Source: Bacillus cereus (GTDB lineage: Bacteria > Bacillota > Bacilli > Bacillales > Bacillaceae_G). From it: a stretch of 64,000 nt of DNA. The notes under the pieces were generated by a model. It was not told the origin of the DNA, ran no database searches, and saw only the letters and a list, made by a program, of their open reading frames with translations. Below, one piece after another: positions 36,351 to 43,694 of the stretch; positions within the stretch are counted from its first letter, which is position 1, and every line of letters begins with the position of its first letter. The translations under genes and the position numbers were made by a program. The stretch covers positions 5,101,501 through 5,165,500 of the forward strand of contig NZ_CP089518.1 in NCBI RefSeq assembly GCF_025917685.1, read 5' to 3'.

Positions 36351-36413
36351 ATACAATCCCCCCATTACTACTTCTTAGTGGAGATTGTACTAAATTTTCT
36401 GAATATTTAAGTT

Positions 36414-36438
36414 AAATCCTCCTTATCATGAAGGATTT
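36414..36438 (-). terminator. Hairpin between the LytTR gene and cstA
   Basis: AAATCCT / AGGATTT arms with an 11-nt loop, 35 nt after the LytTR stop. No strong U-run, so a weak terminator or attenuator allowing some read-through into cstA. Confidence 0.5.
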
Positions 36439-36472
36439 CTAGTTTATCATGTTAAAATTCTCTCATTACTTG

Positions 36473-37189
36473 TCATAGTTCAATTTTATTTCGAAGTCGT
36501 TTTACATAATTACGACTTACTGGAATCGGTTGCTCATCGTACCCGTCTAAATACAAATTATACGTGCCATTATAATAAGGTTTAAGTTCTTGTACATATA
36601 ACATATTAATTAAATAACTTTTATGTACACGTAAAAAATCGTATGTATTAAGCTTATTTTCTAATTCCTGAAGTGTATATGTTGAAATATAATGATTATT
36701 CGTTGTATAAATTGAAACTGTTTTATTTTCCTTATTTTTACTTACATATATAATATCTTCTGGAAAAATATATCTAATTCCCTCATGACCTTCTATCGGC
36801 AGTTTACGCAAATGGCTCTTTGCTTTCTCACTTTTTTCTTTCCCCATTTTATATAAAATGAATTGTAAATCTTCTTCACGAAATGGTTGCAATAAATAAT
36901 AAAATGCTTGGAAACGAAAAGCTGTAATTGTCTCTTCTATATCCTCACCAATAAAAATAAATTTTGTATAACAATTCACTTCTCGTAACAAGCTCGAATA
37001 TTCAAAACCAGTGCCGTCTACTAGTTGCGAATTTAAAAAAACAAAATCAGGTGTATGTTTTTTCATTATTAGCAAAGATTCTGTTCCGGTTCTCGCTTCA
37101 AAACATTCTACATTTCGAATGTTCTCAGTAAAGTACTCAACTAATTTTCTTCGCTCTTCTGTCTCTTCCATGATAAGTAAAATTTTCAT
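36473..37189 (-). CDS. Orphan LytTR regulator with a degenerate receiver domain
   Basis: 238 residues. Receiver-like domain (1-120) then a LytTR DNA-binding domain (about 135-238; FLRVHKSYLINML and a C-terminal VSRNYVKRLRNKI). In the receiver the phospho-acceptor position reads FLNSQ (Asn53 instead of Asp), the conserved Lys is Gln (LLQPF) and the acidic pair is Glu8-Glu9. No histidine kinase is adjacent. LytTR regulators (BtsR, YpdB, LytT) commonly control pyruvate transport, and cstA follows 122 nt downstream on the same strand, so it is the likely target. Probably phosphorylation-independent. ATG with AGGTGG. Confidence 0.88.
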   Translation of the reverse strand: MKILLIMEETEERRKLVEYFTENIRNVECFEARTGTESLLIMKKHTPDFVFLNSQLVDGTGFEYSSLLREVNCYTKFIFIGEDIEETITAFRFQAFYYLLQPFREEDLQFILYKMGKEKSEKAKSHLRKLPIEGHEGIRYIFPEDIIYVSKNKENKTVSIYTTNNHYISTYTLQELENKLNTYDFLRVHKSYLINMLYVQELKPYYNGTYNLYLDGYDEQPIPVSRNYVKRLRNKIEL

Positions 37190-37287
37190 TTATCCAACCA
37201 CCTAATTCCTTTGTCCATATGTCTTGTTGTATACATTCGCTTTAGTAAGAAACAATCCCTTTTTCTTACTATACCATTATTTATCTA

Positions 37288-37325
37288 AAAAAACAGAAAA
37301 AAGGAAACCACTTTGGTTTCCCCTT
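37288..37325 (-). terminator. Hairpin downstream of niaP
   Basis: GGAAACCA / TGGTTTCC (37303-37310, 37314-37321), with A-rich sequence on the left giving U on the minus strand. It lies just after the truncated bcr1 copy 5. Confidence 0.75.
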
Positions 37326-37329
37326 TTCT

Positions 37330-37403
37330 TTTATCCCGATTGGTGCGTGCTAATAATCAACAGGGAATGGACAAAACCTCCACTAATTGAGGTTTCACTT
37401 TAT
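37330..37403 (+). repeat. bcr1 repeat, copy 5, internally deleted
   Basis: 74 bp: TTTATCCC joined directly to GATTGGTGCGTGCTAATAAT and on to GGTTTCACTTTAT. About 80 bp of the left-middle is missing, yet both TTTAT ends remain. The right TTTAT supplies the TAA stop of niaP. Confidence 0.9.
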
Positions 37404-38599
37404 ACCAATTCCTGCTGCTTCGTTTCTTTCCCAAGTATAATCACAGCAAGTGCCCCAATTAAAATTGATCCACAGAAAATCGTAAATATTAGCGATAGTG
37501 AAGCTTGTGAAGCAACTAAATATCCTACTAATAGTGGTCCAAGAATACCCCCAATACGTCCAAATGCCGCTGCCATTCCTGCGCCTGTACCGCGAATAAC
37601 TGTTGGATACTGTTCAGGTGTGTAAGCGTATAATGCACCCCAAGCACCTAAGTTAAAGAAGGATAATAACATACCCGCAACTATTAATGCTGTTAATGAA
37701 TCCGCGATTCCGAACACATAAGCACTACATGCTGTACCAATTAAATACGTAACCAATACAAATTTACGACCAAGACGTTCAATAAACCATGCTGCTGTAA
37801 AATATCCTGGTAATTGAGCTAATGTCATAATAAGTACGTACTGGAAACTTTTTATTAAACTAAAACCTTTCAGTACCATTACACTAGGTAACCAAAGGAA
37901 CATTCCATAATAGGAAAAGACAACACAAAACCATAAAATCCATAACATAATTGTTGCTTTACGATACTTCCCAGACCAAACCGATTTTATATTCTCAATA
38001 ATGGATGGCCTTTTTTCAACCTTTTGAAACCTTGGAGAATCGGGTAAATTCCATCTTAAATATAAAGCATATAAAGCCGGAACTGCACTTAATACCATCG
38101 CAACTTCCCAACCGTATTTAGGAATCACAAAGTACGAGATAAGAGCTGCAATTAACCAGCCACCAGCCCAAAAGCTTTCTAATAGTACAACTATTTTCCC
38201 ACGTTCGTGCGCTTCAACACTCTCTGATACAAGGGTAGATGCAACTGGGAGTTCTCCGCCGAGTCCCATACCAATTAAAAAGCGTAACACGAGGAACATT
38301 GTGAGTGTCGTCGTTAAGGCTGTTAAGCCACTACCAATAGAAAATAGTAATAATGTAATAATGAAGACCGATTTCCGTCCTATTTTATCTGATAGTACCC
38401 CAAAGACAAGCGCTCCTACAGCCATACCAATTGAGTTAATACTACCTATCCAACCCATCTCTTGAGTACTTAATCCCCAATCTTTTTGCAACGCCACTAT
38501 TACAAATGAAAGCATTCCAACATCCATTGCATCAAATAGCCATCCAAGCCCTGCTATACCAAGTAGCTTTCGCTTCGAAATTTCTTTTACCTTGCTCAC
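37400..38599 (-). CDS. MFS transporter, NiaP-like (niacin permease family)
   Basis: 399 residues and 12 membrane helices. Features: DAMDVGMLSFV in helix 1, GVLSDKIGRKSV (MFS motif A) and RFLIGMGLGGELPVASTLVSE. The sequence is close to B. subtilis NiaP (YceI), a nicotinate importer; aromatic acid/H+ symporters (BenK, PcaK type) are the alternative. GTG start with AAGGAGG. Its TAA stop is formed by the terminal TTTAT of a bcr1 element. Confidence 0.8.
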   Translation of the reverse strand: MSKVKEISKRKLLGIAGLGWLFDAMDVGMLSFVIVALQKDWGLSTQEMGWIGSINSIGMAVGALVFGVLSDKIGRKSVFIITLLLFSIGSGLTALTTTLTMFLVLRFLIGMGLGGELPVASTLVSESVEAHERGKIVVLLESFWAGGWLIAALISYFVIPKYGWEVAMVLSAVPALYALYLRWNLPDSPRFQKVEKRPSIIENIKSVWSGKYRKATIMLWILWFCVVFSYYGMFLWLPSVMVLKGFSLIKSFQYVLIMTLAQLPGYFTAAWFIERLGRKFVLVTYLIGTACSAYVFGIADSLTALIVAGMLLSFFNLGAWGALYAYTPEQYPTVIRGTGAGMAAAFGRIGGILGPLLVGYLVASQASLSLIFTIFCGSILIGALAVIILGKETKQQELV

Positions 38600-38712
38600 A
38601 AGAAGTCCTCCTTACACAGCTGTCTTTACACATCATTTTACATGTGTGTATTGTATAAGTAAAATACTTTCGTGTAAAAAATTCTCCTTCATCATTCCCC
38701 CAAAGTAAAATA

Positions 38713-38869
38713 TTTATCCCGCTATTTGAGGGCAGTAAAACTCCCACCTCAAAATCCAGCTGGAGCAAAGAAATTAGGTGGGAGTCTGGCTGCCCGTAAA
38801 CGCCCGATTGGTGAGGGCTAATAATCAGTGGGGGATGAACACCCCCTACTGATTAAAGTTTCACTTTAT
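38713..38869 (+). repeat. bcr1 repeat, copy 6
   Basis: 157 bp, TTTATCCCGCTATTTGAGGG to GTTTCACTTTAT, with a few differences (TCTGGCTGCCCG). It lies between the tagA 3' end and niaP. Confidence 0.95.
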
Positions 38870-38884
38870 CAAAAATAAACAAAT

Positions 38885-38914
38885 AAAAAAGTAGCGATGT
38901 TCCGCTACTTTTTT
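38885..38914 (-). terminator. tagA terminator overlapping its stop
   Basis: 12-bp arms AAAAAAGTAGCG / CGCTACTTTTTT (38885-38896, 38903-38914); the last codons and TAG stop of tagA are in the stem. Confidence 0.85.
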
Positions 38915-39645
38915 GAACGCATTACTTCTTTTAAAAACTCAGCTAGTACTAACTGACGACGCCAGCGTGTTGGATTACTACATAATCTGTAAAACCACTC
39001 TAAGTGGATAGCTTGGATCCATTTTGGCGCACGTTTTACCTCTCCAGCCCACACATCTAAACTACCGCCTACTCCAACAGCCATTTTCGTTTCTAAACGA
39101 TGCTTATTGTTTTGGATAAAGTTTTCTTGTCTTGGGAAGCCCAGCGCAACAAGTAATAGATCTGGTTTTGCTTCTTGAATACGAGAAACAATATTCTCTT
39201 CTTCTTCTTGTTTAAAATACCCATCTTGTGTACCCACAATAGATACAGCCGAATATGTCTTCGTTAAATGATTAGCTGCAGCTTGTACAACATGTGGTTT
39301 TGCACCTAATAAGAAAACAGATACTGGTTTATTCTCTTCTGACAACTTCGCAAATAAATTACACATTAAATCGAAACCTGCTACACGTTCTTTCACAGGT
39401 GTACCAAGCATACCACTTGCTTTTACAACCCCAATACCATCAGGTGTAATTAAATCTGTATTTAATAATGTTTTACGGAATTTCTCGTCCTTTTTTGCAC
39501 ACATAACAATTTCAGGGTTTGCTGTTACTACCTGAAAAGTATGAGTTCGCTCCAATTCTAGTTGTTCCTTTAAATATTGGACCGTTTCATCCATTGTCAT
39601 TGTAGAAAAAGGAACGCCTAGAACATCAACTGTTTGTACTGCCAT
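38905..39645 (-). CDS. tagA: TagA/WecG-type N-acetylmannosaminyltransferase
   Basis: 246 residues, GT26 family. Segments VVTANPEIVMCAKKDE, TDLITPDGIGVV (catalytic Asp region), ALGFPRQENFIQNN and KRAPKWIQAIHLEWFYRL are intact. TagA adds ManNAc to C55-PP-GlcNAc on the cytoplasmic membrane face, forming the linkage unit of wall teichoic acids or, in the B. cereus group, of secondary cell wall polysaccharide. It is the second gene after the GT4 gene (21 nt apart). Confidence 0.93.
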   Translation of the reverse strand: MAVQTVDVLGVPFSTMTMDETVQYLKEQLELERTHTFQVVTANPEIVMCAKKDEKFRKTLLNTDLITPDGIGVVKASGMLGTPVKERVAGFDLMCNLFAKLSEENKPVSVFLLGAKPHVVQAAANHLTKTYSAVSIVGTQDGYFKQEEEENIVSRIQEAKPDLLLVALGFPRQENFIQNNKHRLETKMAVGVGGSLDVWAGEVKRAPKWIQAIHLEWFYRLCSNPTRWRRQLVLAEFLKEVMRSKK

Positions 39646-39666
39646 AATTAACTATCCTCTCTATTA

Positions 39667-40776
39667 TTAAAGGTTTTTCTCTATTAATCGATTATATGTC
39701 TCTTTCGTATCTTCATATAACTTTTGTAGTGAGAAGTTCATAGTAGCATGTTCGTAAATATGTTTTCCCATTGCTGCTAATTCTCCTGTTTTCCACTTAT
39801 CATATGCCTCTTCTAATGCCGACGCTAATGCTTTTCCATCACCAGTTGGCACAATCCACCCGTAAGTTTCATCTGCGATTAACGGCTCGATTTCTCCCGC
39901 CCTAGTCACAATTGATGGTACACGTTGATTTGCTGCTTCTAATAAAACTAACGGAAATCCTTCGCTATGGGAAGTTAATAAATTTACATGTGATGAAGCA
40001 AATAATTGTTTCACATCTTGACGGTGCCCTAAAAATTCAACTTTATCATTAATTCCTTTTTCAGTAGCTAACGCCTTTAACTCTCCTTCTAACGGCCCGT
40101 CACCAACTAATAATACTTTAATCTTCTCCAATTTTGTTTGTTGTAACGCATCGAATAAAACTTCATGTCCTTTAACAGGATGCAGACGTGCTACTTGGAT
40201 TGCCGTAAACACATCTTCATCAATATTAAACATTTCCTTTTTATTATAGCCAGCTGCTTTTTCCTGATCATATTCAATACCGTTATAAATAACATGCATC
40301 TTTTCATTTGAAATCCCTAATGCCGCTAAGCTTTTTTTCAACCTATTCGTTACAACAAAAAATAAATCTATATTTTTTAAAGCTTTTAAATTTAACTTAG
40401 TAAAAATCCAACCTTTTAGGCCTTGTTTAGTAAAGTCTTGAAATGGATCACTATGAATTGTCGTTACCCATTTTGCCACGAATTTCTTTTTCATTAAAGA
40501 AACAAAGAAATTTGCCCTAGGACCGTGTGTATGAACTACATCAAATTTTTCTTTATTAATGAATTCACTTATGTTTTTTAAAATGGATAAATCATAGCGA
40601 GATTTTTGTGAAAACACATGAACTTTTATCCCTAGCTCTCTTGCTTCTTTCGCAACAATTCCATCTTCAAATACTGCTAATTCTACTTCACCATCCGGAA
40701 ACTGATCGAGCAGTGAAATAATATGTGTTTTTCCTCCACCATCTTCTGCTCCTGCATTCATATGCAATATCCTCAT
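39667..40776 (-). CDS. GT4-family glycosyltransferase
   Basis: 369 residues, GT-B fold. N-terminal MRILHMNAGAEDGGGKTHI with Gly-rich loop, VVHTHGPRANFF acceptor site, and C-terminal ARLHPVKGHEVLFDAL plus the EX7E nucleotide-sugar motif in SHSEGFPLVLLEAAN. Transfers a sugar from an activated donor, retaining configuration; acceptor probably the undecaprenyl-linked glycan started by TagA. AAGGAGG ribosome site. Confidence 0.9.
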   Translation of the reverse strand: MRILHMNAGAEDGGGKTHIISLLDQFPDGEVELAVFEDGIVAKEARELGIKVHVFSQKSRYDLSILKNISEFINKEKFDVVHTHGPRANFFVSLMKKKFVAKWVTTIHSDPFQDFTKQGLKGWIFTKLNLKALKNIDLFFVVTNRLKKSLAALGISNEKMHVIYNGIEYDQEKAAGYNKKEMFNIDEDVFTAIQVARLHPVKGHEVLFDALQQTKLEKIKVLLVGDGPLEGELKALATEKGINDKVEFLGHRQDVKQLFASSHVNLLTSHSEGFPLVLLEAANQRVPSIVTRAGEIEPLIADETYGWIVPTGDGKALASALEEAYDKWKTGELAAMGKHIYEHATMNFSLQKLYEDTKETYNRLIEKNL

Positions 40777-40836
40777 ATTTTTTCCTCCTTTAAATCCTCG
40801 CTACATTTCCATCTATCTTTATTTTACTGTACTAAA

Positions 40837-40868
40837 AAATAAAAGCTAACAAAAGTTAGCTTTTATTT
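40837..40868 (-). terminator. Terminator after the Wzy_C-like gene
   Basis: 14-bp arms AAATAAAAGCTAAC / GTTAGCTTTTATTT, 4-nt loop, T/A-rich flank. It separates this gene from the GT4-tagA operon. Confidence 0.85.
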
Positions 40869-40871
40869 TTA

Positions 40872-42344
40872 TCATTCAATTTCTAGATCTACAATTAGAT
40901 AAGCTAACACCACTACAAAGTAAATACCCACTCCTGGTGCTGTCAAAATATGTCCTGCAATGTACGCAATGCCTAGTGCTAATAATAAGCTTGCTGAAAT
41001 CATTCCATATTTTATATTAAATATTTCCTTAAATCTTGTAACAAATGCTAGTAAGATTCTTAAGCCGTAATAAATAAATGGAATCATCATTAATGCAAAA
41101 CCAATAATTCCGAAATCATAAAACCAATCATGGAAGTCCATTTCTATTAACTTCGGATCTGGCTCTTTTTGTTCATTATACTTAAAGTTACCTGCGTAAC
41201 CCATTCCTAATAATTTTTGTGACATTGGCGCTTCCTTAAAGAATTGCTTATGTCTTTCTTCATATACTTGACGTCCGCTGAAAATAAGATTTTCTTGATT
41301 TTCTTTCTTTTGCTCTTTCTCAACCTCTTTTTTAACTTCCGCTTCTATCTTTGCTTTTTCTTCCGGTTTTTCAGCTTTATGTTGTTTTTCTTCTTTTTCT
41401 TTAATTTCTTGTTCTTTTTTTATTTTCTCTTTAATTTCTTGTTCTTTTTGCCCTTGTTGTGCTACATTTTGTTCTGATAAATAGTTATTATGAATACCCA
41501 TATTTTGTGCTAATGGTGTCTTTTTAAACGTTCCAACTACACCAACTAATAGGACAATAGCAATTAATGCATTAAGTACAAGAGCTTTTTTGTTTGGATT
41601 TTTTCTATCAAATAATAATTGTAGTACAATAATCCCGATTGCTGCCGCTAACGTAGCACCAATTGAGCCCATTCCTACCTTCGTTCCAACTTGAATTAAA
41701 GAGTAAATCATTAACAGCGATGGAATCCAATATAAAACGTGCTTCACGCTCTTTGTTTTTTGAATAGAATATAGTACCACAATAGGGAAAATAATAGCTA
41801 AGATTGACCCAAGTTCATTACCTGCATAGAACCATCCTCGGGAACCAACTTTCATCCACTCATAACTTCCAAAATCTGTAGAAGTTGTAATAGAAATAAC
41901 CATAACAGCATTAATAATTAATGTTGAATACACAATGTTATTTCTAACTTTATCGCTAATATTTACTGTCTTCTTCAGTGATTTTAAAGCTAAAATGTAT
42001 GAGCTGAGCATAATATATATATACAATGCTTTTCCAATGAATTTAACTTCTTCTGCGAGTACAATAGGACTCTTGATTAACTTGTTATTAATAAATCCTA
42101 TTCCTAATACAACTCCTAGTAATACAAGATAAATCAAAAACTTCCTATTTTCTCTTTCTTTTGCCTGAATTAAAATATAAATGCCACCCATTGCCATAAT
42201 GAGGAATCTTACCATAATTCCAACTGTCGCATTTACTTTTAATAACTCAATGCTAAGAGACGTTAATAAATCTAAAACAGGCTGTAAAATAATAAAAAAG
42301 AGCAAAAAATGCTCAAATCTAACCCTAGCTTGATTTGCTAACAT
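40872..42344 (-). CDS. O-antigen ligase/polymerase-like membrane protein (Wzy_C type)
   Basis: 490 residues from ATG 42344 (GGAGGTC 6-7 nt upstream). About 10-12 membrane helices. The large external loop between helices (about 285-380) contains a highly charged K/E-rich coiled coil (repeats of QEIKEKIKKE type) before the conserved FSGRQVYEERHKQFFKEAP and LLGMGYAGNF segments. In B. anthracis, Wzy_C proteins (WpaA, WpaB) retain secondary cell wall polysaccharide at the wall; a similar ligase or polymerase role is likely here, next to tagA and GT4. Confidence 0.85.
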   Translation of the reverse strand: MLANQARVRFEHFLLFFIILQPVLDLLTSLSIELLKVNATVGIMVRFLIMAMGGIYILIQAKERENRKFLIYLVLLGVVLGIGFINNKLIKSPIVLAEEVKFIGKALYIYIMLSSYILALKSLKKTVNISDKVRNNIVYSTLIINAVMVISITTSTDFGSYEWMKVGSRGWFYAGNELGSILAIIFPIVVLYSIQKTKSVKHVLYWIPSLLMIYSLIQVGTKVGMGSIGATLAAAIGIIVLQLLFDRKNPNKKALVLNALIAIVLLVGVVGTFKKTPLAQNMGIHNNYLSEQNVAQQGQKEQEIKEKIKKEQEIKEKEEKQHKAEKPEEKAKIEAEVKKEVEKEQKKENQENLIFSGRQVYEERHKQFFKEAPMSQKLLGMGYAGNFKYNEQKEPDPKLIEMDFHDWFYDFGIIGFALMMIPFIYYGLRILLAFVTRFKEIFNIKYGMISASLLLALGIAYIAGHILTAPGVGIYFVVVLAYLIVDLEIE

Positions 42345-42842
42345 TCCAAGACCTCCATACAAAATCTTCACATTATCTTTTAATCATAGTTTTCTACTGT
42401 TTAAACACACCTAGCAATTATAACATAACTCATATTTAAATTGAGAACTATTTTTCATGCCGAAACTATTCAAATCCAGCATTATTAGTAACCGAAAACA
42501 TTGTCCTTTAGCTATCCTTTCCTATCCCTATAAAAACTATCTAACACATATGTACTTATTTTCGACAGTACAAAAATATTTTTTTATCATTTTATATAAA
42601 TGTATAAAAAAAGGACTTCTCCTATTGTACCCTCCCTCTAACTAAGCTACCTCAAAAAAACTATGAAATGAATCTTCCCGCACTTTTTTTCTTTACTTCA
42701 TTGCTACTTATCAAGCATTTTCAAACGCTTTCTTTAGCTATTTCATCCATTTTTCTACATGTAACGAAAAGTAATTGTTATTTCCAAAACTTTAGTGTAT
42801 ATTTTTTCTCTGGAACATCTTTAAGAGGAAGGAATTAAAGCC
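42345..42842. other. Gene-free divergent promoter region
   Basis: 498 nt of AT-rich DNA between the Wzy_C-like gene and the TRIC gene. Short reading frames here lack ribosome sites and family resemblance. It should hold promoters for both genes; I see no repeat or hairpin of note. Confidence 0.6.
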
Positions 42843-43475
42843 ATGTTATTAATCGATATATTTACGTTTCTTGGCATTATCGCCGCTGCCATTTCTGGTA
42901 CATTAGTTGGTTTGAAAAAAGATTTAGATTTATTTGGTGTCCTTTGTTTAGCTGTAGCTACTGCGCTCGGCGGCGGTATTATTCGTGATATTATGATTGG
43001 TAACCTGCCTCCTGTCGCATTTGTAAAACCCATTTACTTTTTCGTAAGTGTACTATCAGCATTATTCACATGTATGTTTTTTGAGCGTATTAATAAACTT
43101 CAAGTTGTTATTATGCTTTCTGATGCTGTTGGTTTAGGTGTATTTACAGCTATTGGTGCAAATGCAGCAATGTCACATCACGTTGACGCCTCGTTTTTAG
43201 TCGTTTCAATGGGAGTTATTACAGGTATTGGAGGCGGTATTTTACGCGACATTTGCGCTCAAGATATCCCGTATGTATTCCGAAAAGAAATATATGCAAT
43301 TGCTTCTATTTTAGGAGCAGTTAGTTTCCTAATTACACATGCAATGGGGGCACACGTCTTAGCTTTCTATGTCTGTTTATTAGTAACATTCGTTATTCGT
43401 GTAGTCACCGTAATATATAACGTACATTTCCCAGTTTTCTTTAAAACACATGCAAAAATTAATAAGGGCCATTAA
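42843..43475 (+). CDS. TRIC cation channel family protein (UPF0126)
   Basis: 210 residues, seven membrane helices arranged as two repeats: AVATALGGGIIRDIMIGNLPPVAF and MGVITGIGGGILRDICAQDIPYVF, each with the GGGxxRD motif of prokaryotic TRIC channels. Forms trimeric monovalent cation (K+) channels. ATG preceded by GAGGAAGGA. Followed by a hairpin. Confidence 0.9.
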   Translation: MLLIDIFTFLGIIAAAISGTLVGLKKDLDLFGVLCLAVATALGGGIIRDIMIGNLPPVAFVKPIYFFVSVLSALFTCMFFERINKLQVVIMLSDAVGLGVFTAIGANAAMSHHVDASFLVVSMGVITGIGGGILRDICAQDIPYVFRKEIYAIASILGAVSFLITHAMGAHVLAFYVCLLVTFVIRVVTVIYNVHFPVFFKTHAKINKGH

Positions 43476-43500
43476 GAGAATTCTACATAGAATTCTCTTA
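43473..43500 (+). terminator. TRIC gene hairpin
   Basis: Perfect 12-bp arms TAAGAGAATTCT / AGAATTCTCTTA that begin at the stop codon; only weak U-richness follows. Confidence 0.65.
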
Positions 43501-43578
43501 ATTTATATACAATTCTATATACTATAGAGTAATTATATATAAAAAATTGAAAATGAATTAGAAACTATCCCATAAGTA

Positions 43579-43653
43579 ATGAAGAGTATTCAAGATGATT
43601 CCTCGAAAATGGCCTTAACAGCGGATAATTTACAACTTGAACTAAACCGATAA
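43579..43653 (+). pseudogene. Possible remnant of a chemoreceptor C-terminus
   Basis: A 24-codon frame without a ribosome site encodes MKSIQDDSSKMALTADNLQL and four more residues. The pattern SSKMALTADNLQLELNR resembles the last helix of Bacillus methyl-accepting chemotaxis proteins. No other part of such a gene remains nearby, so this would be a degraded 3' end. Low certainty. Confidence 0.25.
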
Positions 43654-43669
43654 GGCGAATCGATACAAA

Positions 43670-43694
43670 AAAAGAATCCGAAATGGATTCTTTT
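43670..43694 (-). terminator. Terminator of the first GT39-like gene
   Basis: 10-bp arms AAAAGAATCC / GGATTCTTTT with a run of seven A (43667-43673) giving U on the minus strand; overlaps the stop codon. Confidence 0.85.

Noticed and set aside
36336..36352. cre (CcpA) site at the cstA start, TGAAAACGTTGAAG
   Set aside because: Left half fits but the right half misses the conserved C and A; overlaps codons 1-5. Catabolite control of cstA remains possible by another site.
40872..42344. Frameshift or misassembly in the Wzy_C-like gene because of the repetitive K/E tract
   Set aside because: The frame is open throughout and the conserved C-terminal segment follows in frame.
42457..42645. 62-codon frame in the gap before the TRIC gene
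   Set aside because: No ribosome site, no recognisable domain, and AT-rich composition.
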